Positions 29,658 to 38,199 of a stretch of DNA of 64,000 nucleotides are shown here, piece after piece (the first letter of the stretch is position 1; every line of letters begins with the position of its first letter). Location: the NCBI RefSeq assembly GCF_001320245.1, contig NZ_BCBA01000013.1, positions 62,001-126,000 on the forward strand. Reading direction: 5' to 3'. Source of the stretch: Pseudomonas sp. NBRC 111124 (GTDB lineage: Bacteria; Pseudomonadota; Gammaproteobacteria; Pseudomonadales; Pseudomonadaceae). The notes below the pieces were generated by a model, which saw only the letters and a program-made list of their open reading frames with translations, did no database searches and was not told where the DNA came from. The position numbers and the translations under genes are program-made.

Positions 29658-31007
29658 GTGGAAAGCCGCAAATCCGAAGCCCCTACGCTGGATCTCGCGC
29701 CACCGCTCGAAACGAGTTGGCTGGAGCGGATTTTCAAACTCAAGCAACACGGCAGCACCGTCAAAACCGAACTGATCGCCGGGGTGACCACCTTCATCAC
29801 CATGGCCTACATAATCTTCGTCAACCCCAACATCATGGCCGACGCCGGCATCGACCATGGTGCCGCTTTCGTCGCCACCTGCATCGCCGCCGCGCTGGGC
29901 TGCCTGCTGATGGGCCTATACGCCAACTGGCCGGTGGGCTTGGCGCCGGGCATGGGGCTGAACGCCTTCTTTACCTACACCGTGGTCGGCACCATGGGCT
30001 ACAACTGGGAAACCGCGCTGGGTGCAGTGTTCGTTTCCGGCGTGCTGTTCATGTTCCTGACCTTGTCGAAAGTGCGCGAGTGGTTGCTCAACAGCATCCC
30101 GGTGAGCCTGCGCCATGCCATGGGGGCCGGCGTCGGATTGTTTCTCGGGCTGATCGGCCTGAAAACCGCTGGCATTATCGTCGACAGCCCGGCCACCCTG
30201 ATCAAGCTGGGCTCGCTGCATGAGCCCGGGCCGCTGCTGGCCGCCGTATGTTTCCTGCTGATCGCCATCCTCAGCTACAAGCGGGTGTTCGGCGCCATCC
30301 TGATCAGCATCATCGGCGTCACCTTGGCCGGCTGGGGCCTGGGCCTGGTCAAGTTCGGCGGGGTGATGTCGATGCCACCGAGCCTGGCCCCGACCTGGAT
30401 GGCAATGGACGTGGCGGGCGTGTTCAACGTCAGCATGATCAGCGTGGTCCTGGCGTTCCTGTTCGTGCACATGTTCGACACCGCCGGCACGCTGATGGGC
30501 GTGGCGCAGCGGGCCAACCTGGTGGCGCCGGACGGGCGCATCGAAAACCTGTCGCGGGCGCTGAAGGCCGACAGTGCTTCGAGCGTGTTTGGTGCGGTGG
30601 TGGGTGTGCCACCGGTGACCAGCTATGTAGAAAGTGCTGCGGGTGTTGCCGCCGGTGGCCGTACCGGCCTGACTGCGGTGGTGGTCGGCCTGCTGTTCGT
30701 CGCGGCGATGTTCTTCGCCCCGCTGGCCGGGATGATTCCGGCCTATGCGACTGCGGGCGCACTGATCTACGTAGCGATGTTGATGATGGGCAGCATGGCA
30801 CACATCCACTGGGATGAAGCCACCGACAGCATTCCGGCGATCGTCACGGTGATCATGATGCCGCTGACCTTCTCGGTAGCAGACGGTATCGCCCTGGGTT
30901 TCATCAGCTATGTGGCGCTGAAGGCAGGTACCGGCAAGTACAAGGAAATCTCCGCCAGCTTGTGGGTGCTGTGTGCGATCTTCATCGCCAAGTTCGTATT
31001 CCTCTGA
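29658..31007 (+). CDS. AzgA-like NCS2 permease (guanine/hypoxanthine/adenine)
   Basis: GTG start with GAGGAG at 29644-29649; 449 residues with about 12-14 membrane segments. The N-terminal run GSTVKTELIAGVTTFITMAYIIFVNPNIM and the later DTAGTLMGVAQRANL are signatures of the AzgA (COG2252) branch, whose known members carry adenine, guanine or hypoxanthine with protons. Its place between purine regulators and urate genes fits purine base uptake. The exact base cannot be told from the sequence. Confidence 0.92.
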   Translation: MESRKSEAPTLDLAPPLETSWLERIFKLKQHGSTVKTELIAGVTTFITMAYIIFVNPNIMADAGIDHGAAFVATCIAAALGCLLMGLYANWPVGLAPGMGLNAFFTYTVVGTMGYNWETALGAVFVSGVLFMFLTLSKVREWLLNSIPVSLRHAMGAGVGLFLGLIGLKTAGIIVDSPATLIKLGSLHEPGPLLAAVCFLLIAILSYKRVFGAILISIIGVTLAGWGLGLVKFGGVMSMPPSLAPTWMAMDVAGVFNVSMISVVLAFLFVHMFDTAGTLMGVAQRANLVAPDGRIENLSRALKADSASSVFGAVVGVPPVTSYVESAAGVAAGGRTGLTAVVVGLLFVAAMFFAPLAGMIPAYATAGALIYVAMLMMGSMAHIHWDEATDSIPAIVTVIMMPLTFSVADGIALGFISYVALKAGTGKYKEISASLWVLCAIFIAKFVFL

Positions 31008-31023
31008 ACCTCACTGCACTAAC

Positions 31024-31050
31024 AAAGGGCGCTTCGGCGCCCTTTCTTTA
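31024..31050 (+). terminator. Terminator of the AzgA-like permease gene
   Basis: AAAGGGCGC-TTCG-GCGCCCTTT followed by CTTTA is a 9-bp stem with a stable TTCG loop, 17 nt after the stop. Confidence 0.85.
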
Positions 31051-31058
31051 TGGCTGTA

Positions 31059-31154
31059 GCCTGTGCCGGCCCCTTCGCGGGGCAAGCCCGCTCCTACAGG
31101 ATCTACGCCGCCCTTGTAGGAGCGGGCTTGCCCCGCGAAGGGGCCGGCACAGGC
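31059..31154. repeat. REP pair, GGGCTTGCCCCGCG type
   Basis: Two inverted copies of GTAGGAGCGGGCTTGCCCCG, extended by CGAAGGGGCCGGCACAGG on each outer side, are separated by about 17 bp. Together they form an almost perfect palindrome of about 95 bp between the convergent permease and hiuH genes. Confidence 0.9.
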
Positions 31155-31173
31155 GATAGATAAACAGCAGACG

Positions 31174-31202
31174 AAAAAAAGCCCGCCAGTGTGAGAGCGG
31201 GC
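31174..31202 (-). terminator. Rho-independent terminator of hiuH
   Basis: On the minus strand GCCCGC...GCGGGC (10-nt loop) is followed by seven Ts, 34 nt after the hiuH stop. Confidence 0.85.
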
Positions 31203-31235
31203 CAAAGGACCTACGAAGATTCTTCTAGCGACCAA

Positions 31236-31589
31236 CTAGCTTCCGCGATAGGTCGAATAGCTGTACGGCGAGATCAGCAGCGGCACGTGGTAGTGCTCCT
31301 GCTTTTCATCGATGCCGAAACGCAGCACGACAACATCCAAGAACGCCGTATCCGGCAGCTGCACGCCGCGGGCACGGTAGTAGGCGCCAGCGCTGAACTG
31401 CAGCTGGTAAACGCCGGTACGGTAATCGTCACCTTGCAGCAGCGGGGCGTCGACGCGGCCATCGCTGTTGGTCAGGGCAGTGTTCACCAGCTCCAGCTGC
31501 TGGCCTTCGACGCGGTACAGCTCGACCTTGATCGAGCTGCCTGGGCAGCCATGCGCGGCATCCAGTACGTGTGTGGTCAAACGTCCCAT
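31236..31589 (-). CDS. hiuH: 5-hydroxyisourate hydrolase (transthyretin-like)
   Basis: The 117-residue protein begins MGRLTTHVLDAAHGCPG and ends YRGS, the two hallmark segments of the transthyretin-related hydrolases; His7 and the C-terminal YRGS line the active site. It opens 5-hydroxyisourate (made by PuuD) to OHCU, the substrate of UraD. It is divergent from puuE and shares an intergenic region with two GntR-type operators. Confidence 0.96.
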   Translation of the reverse strand: MGRLTTHVLDAAHGCPGSSIKVELYRVEGQQLELVNTALTNSDGRVDAPLLQGDDYRTGVYQLQFSAGAYYRARGVQLPDTAFLDVVVLRFGIDEKQEHYHVPLLISPYSYSTYRGS

Positions 31590-31698
31590 TTGCTTGTCGC
31601 CTCTTGTTCAATCTATGGGCAAAAAATACACAGCCAATGCCCCAACATAGGGCCTGCGATGTGCGGGAATGACGCCATTAAGACATTTCATCGCCAGA

Positions 31699-31708
31699 TT
31701 GTACACAA
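31699..31708. promoter_or_regulatory. TTGTATACAA-like operator (TTGTACACAA) for hiuH
   Basis: One mismatch from the palindrome, 110 bp upstream of hiuH. Confidence 0.55.
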
Positions 31709-31892
31709 TTTTTTAATCCCTTCCGTCGCAGTTCCGACAAACCGGCCACCAGTCGCAAATACAGATGCCCTGCAGCGCCTCACATCGTTAACTGACCAAT
31801 CAGGCAGGTTTCTTGCAACGCTCTTCTATAGAGCATTCAGGCGACAAAAGGGAAGAAATGCGGAAAAACAGGCTTACAAAAGATTTCAGAAG

Positions 31893-31902
31893 TTGTATAC
31901 AA
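31893..31902. promoter_or_regulatory. TTGTATACAA operator for puuE
   Basis: Perfect 10-bp palindrome about 75 bp before puuE. Confidence 0.65.
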
Positions 31903-31976
31903 TCAGCCCATCCGGTGGTGCGACATCCCGACGCGGCCCGCCCACCCCGCACTAACACACAAGAAGGAAGACTGCA

Positions 31977-32903
31977 GTGAGCGCTGACTACCCTCGCGAC
32001 CTGATCGGTTACGGCAACAACCCTCCTCACCCGCAATGGCCGGGCAACGCTCGCATCGCGCTGTCTTTCGTCCTCAACTACGAGGAAGGTGGCGAACGCA
32101 ACATCCTGCACGGTGACAAAGAGTCCGAAGCCTTCCTCTCCGAGATGGTCGCTGCCCAGCCGCTGCAGGGCCAGCGCAACATGAGCATGGAGTCGCTGTA
32201 CGAGTACGGCAGCCGCGCCGGCGTGTGGCGCCTGCTCAAGCTGTTCAAGGACAGCGGTGTGCCGCTGACCATCTTTGCCGTGGCCATGGCCGCCCAGCGC
32301 CACCCCGACGTGATCCGCGCCATGGCCGAAGCCGGCCACGAGATCTGCAGCCACGGCTACCGCTGGATCGACTACCAGAACATGGACGAGGCCCAGGAAC
32401 GCGAGCACATGCTCGAAGCCATCCGCATCCTCACCGAACTCACCGGCGAACGCCCGGTGGGCTGGTACACCGGCCGCACCGGCCCGAACACCCGCCGCCT
32501 GGTAATGGAGGAAGGTGGCTTCCTCTATGACAGCGACACCTACGACGACGACCTGCCCTACTGGGAGCCGAACAACCCGACCGGCAAGCCGCACCTGGTG
32601 ATTCCGTACACCCTCGACACCAACGACATGCGCTTCACCCAAGTGCAGGGCTTCAACTGCGGCGAGCAGTTCTTCCAGTACCTGAAAGACGCGTTCGACG
32701 TGCTGTACGCCGAAGGCGCCGAAGCGCCGAAGATGCTGTCCATCGGCCTGCACTGCCGCCTGGTCGGCCGCCCGGCGCGCCTGGCTGCGCTCAAGCGCTT
32801 CGTCGACTATGCCAAGAGCCACGACCAGGTCTGGTTCGCCCGTCGCGCGGACATCGCCCGCCACTGGCACGCCACCCACCCGTACAAGAAAGAGAACGCC
32901 TGA
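31977..32903 (+). CDS. puuE: Allantoinase PuuE
   Basis: GTG start after AAGGAAG; 308 residues. It has the polysaccharide-deacetylase (NodB) fold rather than the amidohydrolase fold: RIALSFVLNYEEGGE, the metal/His segment AGHEICSHGYRWIDY, and TGRTGPNTRRLV. PuuE-type allantoinase, first described in Pseudomonas, opens allantoin to allantoate without the metal dependence of AllB. Its stop overlaps the uraD start (TGATG), so the two are co-translated. Confidence 0.95.
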   Translation: MSADYPRDLIGYGNNPPHPQWPGNARIALSFVLNYEEGGERNILHGDKESEAFLSEMVAAQPLQGQRNMSMESLYEYGSRAGVWRLLKLFKDSGVPLTIFAVAMAAQRHPDVIRAMAEAGHEICSHGYRWIDYQNMDEAQEREHMLEAIRILTELTGERPVGWYTGRTGPNTRRLVMEEGGFLYDSDTYDDDLPYWEPNNPTGKPHLVIPYTLDTNDMRFTQVQGFNCGEQFFQYLKDAFDVLYAEGAEAPKMLSIGLHCRLVGRPARLAALKRFVDYAKSHDQVWFARRADIARHWHATHPYKKENA

Positions 32904-33418
32904 TGACCGCCTTCAACACCCTCAAACCATCCACCCTGGACCGAGATGCCTTCGTCAAGGCGTTCGCCGACATCTACGAGCACTCGCCGTGGGTCGCCGA
33001 AAAAGCCTACGACCTGGGCCAGCTGGGTGAACTGGATGAGATCGAGGCGCTGCACCAGCGCATGAGCGACATCCTGCTCAGCGCCAACCACGCGGACCAG
33101 CTGGCGCTGATCAACGCTCACCCGGACCTCGCCGGCAAGGCCGCCGTCCAGGGCGAACTGACCGAGTCGAGCACCAACGAGCAGGCCGGCGCCGGTATCC
33201 ACCAGTGCACCGCCGAGGAGTTCGCCCGTTTCACCGAACTGAACGACGCCTACAAGGCCAAGTTCCAGTTCCCGTTCATCATGGCGGTGAAAGGTAGCAA
33301 CCGGCACCAGATCCTCGCCTCCTTCGAAAAACGCATCCACAACGATGCCGATGCCGAATTCAAGGAAGCCCTGGCGCAAATCAACCTGATCGCCCTGTTC
33401 CGCCTGCTGCAGCTGTAA
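32903..33418 (+). CDS. uraD: OHCU decarboxylase UraD
   Basis: This 171-residue, all-helical protein carries the family motifs FADIYEHSPWVAEKAY, the catalytic-region LINAHPDLAGKAA (His in AHPDLA) and KFPFIMAVKG-like KFQFPFIMAVKG. It decarboxylates OHCU stereospecifically to S-allantoin. It overlaps puuE by one base and is followed after only 50 bp by allA; the allantoicase gene expected near here is absent. Confidence 0.95.
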   Translation: MTAFNTLKPSTLDRDAFVKAFADIYEHSPWVAEKAYDLGQLGELDEIEALHQRMSDILLSANHADQLALINAHPDLAGKAAVQGELTESSTNEQAGAGIHQCTAEEFARFTELNDAYKAKFQFPFIMAVKGSNRHQILASFEKRIHNDADAEFKEALAQINLIALFRLLQL

Positions 33419-33468
33419 GCACCCGCCGAACCCTATTCAGAAAAACGAACAATAGAAGAGATAACCGC

Positions 33469-33972
33469 ATGCGCACCCTGATGATCGAGCCCCTGACCAA
33501 AGAAGCCTTCGCTCAATTCGGAGACGTGATCGAAACCGATGGCAGCGACCACTTCATGATCAACAATGGCTCGACCATGCGCTTTCACAAGCTCGCCACG
33601 GTCGAGACCGCCGAGCCTGAAGACAACGCGATCATCAGCATCTTCCGCGCCGACGCGCAGGACATGCCGCTGACCGTGCGCATGCTGGAGCGCCATCCGC
33701 TGGGCAGCCAGGCTTTCATTCCGCTGCTCGGCAACCCCTTTCTGATCGTGGTCGCGCCGGTTGGCGATGCACCTGTATCAGGCTTGGTCCGTGCCTTCCG
33801 TAGTAACGGCAGGCAGGGCGTTAATTACCATCGCGGCGTTTGGCACCACCCGGTGCTGACGATCGAAAAGCGGGATGATTTCCTGGTGGTTGATCGCAGT
33901 GGTTCTGGCAACAACTGCGATGAGCATTACTTCACCGAGGAACAGATGCTGATCCTCAATCCCCACCAATAA
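33469..33972 (+). CDS. allA: Ureidoglycolate lyase
   Basis: The 167-residue cupin-type protein opens with MRTLMIEPLTKEAFAQFGDVIE and contains NNGSTMRFHKLA, MLERHPLGSQAFIPL and GVNYHRGVWHHPVL, all typical of AllA. It splits ureidoglycolate into glyoxylate and urea. The glyoxylate would pass to Gcl and the urea may be handled through the transporter at 50637. Its substrate would normally come from allantoicase, which is not encoded in this window. Confidence 0.95.
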   Translation: MRTLMIEPLTKEAFAQFGDVIETDGSDHFMINNGSTMRFHKLATVETAEPEDNAIISIFRADAQDMPLTVRMLERHPLGSQAFIPLLGNPFLIVVAPVGDAPVSGLVRAFRSNGRQGVNYHRGVWHHPVLTIEKRDDFLVVDRSGSGNNCDEHYFTEEQMLILNPHQ

Positions 33973-34017
33973 GAAAAGGTCGGTCATCGTTCACGGTGAT
34001 CGGCAGAGGTACATACT

Positions 34018-35346
34018 GTGGAAGCACACCTTCACGAATGGCTGAACCTGAGCATTCGCTGGGTTCACATGATCACCGGTGTCGCCTGGATCGGTGCATC
34101 GTTCTACTTCGTCTGGCTGGAGAACCACCTGAACCGAAGCAACCCGCGCGATGGGTTGTCGGGTGATCTCTGGGCGATTCACGGCGGTGGTATCTACCAC
34201 CTGGAGAAATACAAGCTCGCCCCCCCGAAAATGCCTGAGAACCTGCACTGGTTCAAATGGGAAGCCTACTTCACCTGGATGTCCGGCATCGCCCTGCTGT
34301 GCGTGGTGTTCTACTGGAACCCGAGCCTGTATCTGCTGGCACCTGGCAGCACCCTGAGCGGTGCCGAAGGCGTGGCCATCGGTATCGGTTCGCTGGTCGC
34401 CGGCTGGTTCATCTACGACTTCCTGTGCGACTCGCCGCTGGGCAAGCACCCTGCCCTGCTCGGCGCCGTACTGTTCGTCCTGATCATTGCCGCCTGCTTC
34501 GGCTTCAGCCTGGTGTTCAGCGGCCGCGGTGCTTACCTGCACACCGGCGCAATCATCGGCACCATCATGGTCGGTAACGTGTTCCGCATCATCATGCCGG
34601 CCCAGCGCCAGCTGGTGGCGGCGATCGAGAACAACCAGACCCCAGACCCGGTACTGCCGGCCAAGGGCCTGCTGCGCTCGCGTCACAACAACTACTTCAC
34701 CCTGCCGGTGCTGTTCATCATGATCAGCAACCACTTCCCGAGCACCTACGGTAGCCAGTACAACTGGCTGATCCTGGCCGGTATTGCAGTAGCCGCGGTT
34801 CTGATCCGCCACTACTTCAACACCCGCCACGACAGCAACAAGTACGCCTGGACCCTGCCGGTCGGCGCCCTGGCGATGATCTGCCTGGCCTATGTGACCG
34901 GTCCCAAGCCGATGGCCGTAAGCCCTGAGCAGGCCGCGGCGAAGGTCGAGTACCAGCCACTGCCAGCCACCGCCGTCGGGGGCAAGACCGCCGCCGAGCT
35001 GCGCGCCGAGGAAGCCGCCAAGGCCGCCGAAGCCCCAGCCGCGCCAGCCGAGGCTCCGGCCCAGGCGACCGCACAAGCGGCGGGTGGCGACTTCGACAAG
35101 ATCCACAAAGTCATCCAGGAACGCTGCAGCGTGTGCCACTCGTCGAAACCGACCAGCCCACTGTTCAGCGCAGCCCCTGCCGGTGTGATGTTCGATACCC
35201 CACAGCAGATCCAGGCCCAGGCCGCGCGCATCCAAGCGCAAGCGGTTGCCAGCCAGATCATGCCGCTGGGCAATATCACCCAGATGACCGCCGAGGAGCG
35301 CAAACTCGTCGGTGACTGGATCGCCAAAGGCGCCCAGGTCAACTGA
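34018..35346 (+). CDS. puuD: PuuD, membrane urate oxidase with C-terminal cytochrome c
   Basis: GTG start; 442 residues. The first 300 residues form about eight membrane helices of the DUF989 type (EWLNLSIRWVHMITGVAWIGASFYFVWLEN). A Pro/Ala-rich linker (about 320-350) leads to a cytochrome c domain with CSVCH at residues 370-374. PuuD oxidises urate to 5-hydroxyisourate and passes electrons to the respiratory chain instead of making H2O2. No classical uricase is present, so this enzyme fills the step between XDH and HiuH. Confidence 0.93.
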   Translation: MEAHLHEWLNLSIRWVHMITGVAWIGASFYFVWLENHLNRSNPRDGLSGDLWAIHGGGIYHLEKYKLAPPKMPENLHWFKWEAYFTWMSGIALLCVVFYWNPSLYLLAPGSTLSGAEGVAIGIGSLVAGWFIYDFLCDSPLGKHPALLGAVLFVLIIAACFGFSLVFSGRGAYLHTGAIIGTIMVGNVFRIIMPAQRQLVAAIENNQTPDPVLPAKGLLRSRHNNYFTLPVLFIMISNHFPSTYGSQYNWLILAGIAVAAVLIRHYFNTRHDSNKYAWTLPVGALAMICLAYVTGPKPMAVSPEQAAAKVEYQPLPATAVGGKTAAELRAEEAAKAAEAPAAPAEAPAQATAQAAGGDFDKIHKVIQERCSVCHSSKPTSPLFSAAPAGVMFDTPQQIQAQAARIQAQAVASQIMPLGNITQMTAEERKLVGDWIAKGAQVN

Positions 35347-35383
35347 TCCACCCTCTCCTGCCAGGGCGTCCGCGCGCCCTGGC

Positions 35384-35425
35384 AGGGGGGCGGCCTTGCG
35401 CCGCGAAGAGGCCGGTAACCCGGCC
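35384..35425. repeat. Single REP half after puuD
   Basis: GGGGGGCGGCCTTGCGCCGCGAAGAGGCCGG matches the arm of the REP family but lacks a partner copy. Confidence 0.5.
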
Positions 35426-35561
35426 TCGCCCTTTAAGATTCATGCAACAAGCAAGCATCGAGCGTTCGACTGCGTGCGGGAACCCCAGGCTGCCTCCAGC
35501 AAGCCTGCCGTATGCGACTGGCGCTTGGATCCGAGAATAAAAACAAAACTCGAGGTGCTGC

Positions 35562-36917
35562 ATGTCCGAGTCACGCAAGGCGTACATACCAGTTGCGCCG
35601 CCGCGACAGCCTCTGCCCCTGTTCCAACTGTTCCTGGTTGGCCTGCAACATGTGCTGCTGATGTACGGGGGTGCGATCGCCGTCCCTCTGATCATCGGCC
35701 AGGCCGCTGGTTTGTCACGTGAAGAAGTCGCTTTCCTGATCAACGCCGACCTGCTGGTCGCCGGTGTCGCCACCATCATCCAGTCGTTCGGTATCGGCCC
35801 GGTCGGTATCCGCATGCCGGTGATGATGGGTGCCAGCTTCGCTGCCGTCGGCAGCATGGTGGCCATGGCCGGCATGCCGGGCGTAGGCCTGCAGGGGATC
35901 TTCGGCGCCACCATCGCTGCCGGGTTCTTCGGCATGCTGATGGCGCCGTTCATGTCCAAGGTCGTACGCTTCTTCCCGCCACTGGTCACCGGTACGGTGA
36001 TCACCTCCATTGGCCTGTCGCTGTTCCCGGTGGCAGTCAACTGGGCCGGTGGCGGCGATGATGCCGCAACCTTCGGTTCGCCGATCTACCTGCTGGTGGC
36101 GGGCCTGGTGCTGGCCGTCATCCTGTTGATCAACCGCTTCATGCGCGGCTTCTGGGTCAACGTTTCGGTGCTGGTGGGAATGGGCCTGGGCTACCTCCTG
36201 GCCGGCTCCATCGGCATGGTCGACCTGTCTGGCCTGAGCGCCACCCCGTGGCTGCAAGTGGTAACCCCACTGCACTTCGGCATGCCGACCTTCAGCCTGG
36301 CGCCGATCCTGTCGATGTGCCTGGTGGTGGTGATCATCTTCGTCGAGTCCACGGGCATGTTCCTTGCGCTGGGCAAAGTGACTGATCGTGAAGTAACCCC
36401 CGGGATGCTGCGTCGCGGCCTGCTGTGCGATGCCGGTGCGTCGTTCATCGCCGGTTTCTTCAACACCTTCACCCACTCCTCGTTCGCCCAGAACATCGGC
36501 CTGGTGCAAATGACTGGCGTGCGTTGCCGTTACGTCACGGTCACGGCGGGTGCATTGCTGATCGCACTGAGCCTACTGCCGAAGGCGGCCTACCTGATCG
36601 CTTCGATTCCGCCTGCGGTACTGGGCGGCGCGTCCATCGCCATGTTCGGCATGGTCACCGCCACCGGGATCAAGATTCTCCAGGAAGCCGACATCGGCGA
36701 CCGCCGCAACCAGCTGCTGGTGGCGGTGAGCGTCGGCTTTGGCCTGATCCCTGTGGTCAAGCCGGAGTTCTTCGCGCAGATGCCGCAGTGGATGGAACCC
36801 ATCACCCACAGCGGGATCGCCATGGCCACGGTCAGTGCCCTGGTACTCAATGTGCTGTTCAACATCCTCGGCGGTGCCGAGCGCGCCGTGCATAACGACG
36901 TCTGCCACGAGCATTGA
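35562..36917 (+). CDS. NCS2 xanthine/urate permease
   Basis: The 451-residue, 14-segment transporter contains the nucleobase-ascorbate signature around FVESTGMFLALGKVTDREV and NTFTHSSFAQNIGLVQMTGVRCR, plus QHVLLMYGGAIAVPLIIG near the N-terminus. This is the UacT/YgfU/XanQ side of NCS2, which carries urate or xanthine with protons. Position right after puuD favours urate/xanthine over uracil. Confidence 0.93.
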   Translation: MSESRKAYIPVAPPRQPLPLFQLFLVGLQHVLLMYGGAIAVPLIIGQAAGLSREEVAFLINADLLVAGVATIIQSFGIGPVGIRMPVMMGASFAAVGSMVAMAGMPGVGLQGIFGATIAAGFFGMLMAPFMSKVVRFFPPLVTGTVITSIGLSLFPVAVNWAGGGDDAATFGSPIYLLVAGLVLAVILLINRFMRGFWVNVSVLVGMGLGYLLAGSIGMVDLSGLSATPWLQVVTPLHFGMPTFSLAPILSMCLVVVIIFVESTGMFLALGKVTDREVTPGMLRRGLLCDAGASFIAGFFNTFTHSSFAQNIGLVQMTGVRCRYVTVTAGALLIALSLLPKAAYLIASIPPAVLGGASIAMFGMVTATGIKILQEADIGDRRNQLLVAVSVGFGLIPVVKPEFFAQMPQWMEPITHSGIAMATVSALVLNVLFNILGGAERAVHNDVCHEH

Positions 36918-37060
36918 GCCCAGCCGGGGCGGCGCAGTTTGCCGCCCCTGCTCATTTTCCGCAGTAACCGCTTCACCGTCGACCCGCCGGAATGGGCCGC
37001 TCGGGGCGCCTGCGCGCCGAAAAAACCGCCAACAAAAACAATAAGTCCGGGAATCACAAC

Positions 37061-37846
37061 ATGAAGCGCATCGCATCAAGCCTGCTGCTGGGCAGCAGCC
37101 TGCTGGCCACCCTCCCCGCCCATGCAGGCGATTGGCTGCTGTGGCACGGCGAAAGCCTGACGTACCTGTACGGCAAGGACTTCAAGATCAACCCCGATAT
37201 CCAGCAGACCATCACCTTCGAGCATGCCAACAAATGGAAGTACGGCGACACGTTCTTCTTCGTTGACAAGATCTTCTACAACGGCAAGGCCGACCCTGGC
37301 AAAGGTGAGGACACCTACTACGGCGAATTCAGCCCACGCCTGTCGTTCGGCAAGATCTTCGACCAGAAACTCGCCTTCGGCCCGATCAAGGACGTGCTGC
37401 TGGCGATGACCTACGAACGTGGCGAAGGCGAAAACGAGGCCTACCTGATCGGCCCCGGCTTCGACCTGGACATTCCCGGCTTCAACTACTTCACTTTGAA
37501 TTTCTACGTGCGCAACACCGAGGGTGACCGCCCGGGTGACAACGTCTGGCAGATCACCCCCGGCTGGTCCTACACCATCCCCGTCGGCCGGTCCGACATT
37601 CTGATCGACGGTTACATGGACTGGGTTACCGACAACGACCAGAACCGCCGTGGCACCTACCACGCCAACCTGCACTTCAACCCACAGGTCAAGTACGACC
37701 TGGGCAAGGCCCTGAACCTCGGTGCCAAGCAGCTCTACGTCGGCTTCGAGTACAGCTACTGGAAAGACAAGTACGGCATCGACAGCCGCGGCAACCTGGA
37801 CAGCAATCAGAGTGTCGCCAGCGCGCTGATCAAGCTACATTTCTGA
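37061..37846 (+). CDS. Tsx/OmpK-like nucleoside-specific outer-membrane channel (copy 1)
   Basis: Starting at 37061 gives 261 residues: signal peptide MKRIASSLLLGSSLLATLPAHA, then a beta-barrel with alternating aromatic strands and a terminal Phe (LIKLHF), as for BAM-inserted porins. The Tsx/OmpK family signatures WKYGDTFFFVDKIFY and TYYGEFSPRLSFGKI are present. Tsx channels pass nucleosides across the outer membrane, which fits the purine cluster. Roughly three quarters of the mature residues match copy 2, so it is a tandem duplication. Confidence 0.9.
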   Translation: MKRIASSLLLGSSLLATLPAHAGDWLLWHGESLTYLYGKDFKINPDIQQTITFEHANKWKYGDTFFFVDKIFYNGKADPGKGEDTYYGEFSPRLSFGKIFDQKLAFGPIKDVLLAMTYERGEGENEAYLIGPGFDLDIPGFNYFTLNFYVRNTEGDRPGDNVWQITPGWSYTIPVGRSDILIDGYMDWVTDNDQNRRGTYHANLHFNPQVKYDLGKALNLGAKQLYVGFEYSYWKDKYGIDSRGNLDSNQSVASALIKLHF

Positions 37847-37970
37847 AAACCTGATCAATCGCACAGGTTTGAATCACCGTGCTCCAGGACAGAGCACTTG
37901 AGGCGTGGCGCGCAAGCCAGTAATCTGCGCGCCCCCTCGATCAGGGCAGGATGGATTCTGCCTGCGTTTA

Positions 37971-37986
37971 CTGACCGCTCAGTCAA
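37971..37986. promoter_or_regulatory. RutR-like palindrome upstream of the second Tsx-like gene
   Basis: CTGAC-CGCTCA-GTCAA, same TGAC-N6-GTCA layout as at xdhA and the purine permease. Confidence 0.5.
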
Positions 37987-38083
37987 TGAATACGGGCGGT
38001 TGGCCAACGTGTTGCCAGCCTGAAAGACCCTTTTCATCCGTTCAGAACGAAGTCGAGCAGGAACGTTTCGCCAACCCAGGAAA

Positions 38084-38101
38084 GTTGGCCTGACCCTTGC
38101 C
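38084..38101 (+). promoter_or_regulatory. Possible sigma54 promoter of the second Tsx-like gene
   Basis: TTGGCCTGACCCTTGCC keeps GG and GC ten bases apart and matches TGGC-N7-TTGC of sigma54 promoters. Nitrogen-regulated expression would fit a purine-nucleoside porin. No NtrC-type enhancer was identified. Confidence 0.35.
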
Positions 38102-38199
38102 AAACAGCTGTGGCCTACCGAAAAAAGCTGACTCAAAAGACAAAAAAGGCGCCAACAACGAGCGCTGACAACAGATCAATCAAGGGAGCGACACTCGCA

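Larger units (their letters stand above)
31590..31976. promoter_or_regulatory. hiuH-puuE divergent regulatory region
   Basis: 387 bp without a gene. It holds TTGTACACAA at 31699-31708 (nearer hiuH) and the perfect palindrome TTGTATACAA at 31893-31902, about 75 bp before the puuE start. No other clear signal was seen. The two boxes suggest joint repression of both transcripts by an FCD-type GntR protein. Confidence 0.6.
37847..38199. promoter_or_regulatory. Promoter region of the second Tsx-like gene
   Basis: 353 bp without a gene. It contains CTGAC-CGCTCA-GTCAA (37971-37986), a perfect GTTGGCCAAC (37999-38008), and the inverted pair GCCAAC (38070-38075)/GTTGGC (38084-38089). Two GG-N10-GC stretches resemble sigma54 -24/-12 elements: TTGGCCAACGTGTTGCC (38000-38016) and TTGGCCTGACCCTTGCC (38085-38101). 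The latter lies about 100 bp before the start. Confidence 0.5.

Noticed and set aside
31059..31154. The long palindrome after the purine permease as a novel mobile element
   Set aside because: Its arms match the REP units seen elsewhere in the window; it is an ordinary REP pair.
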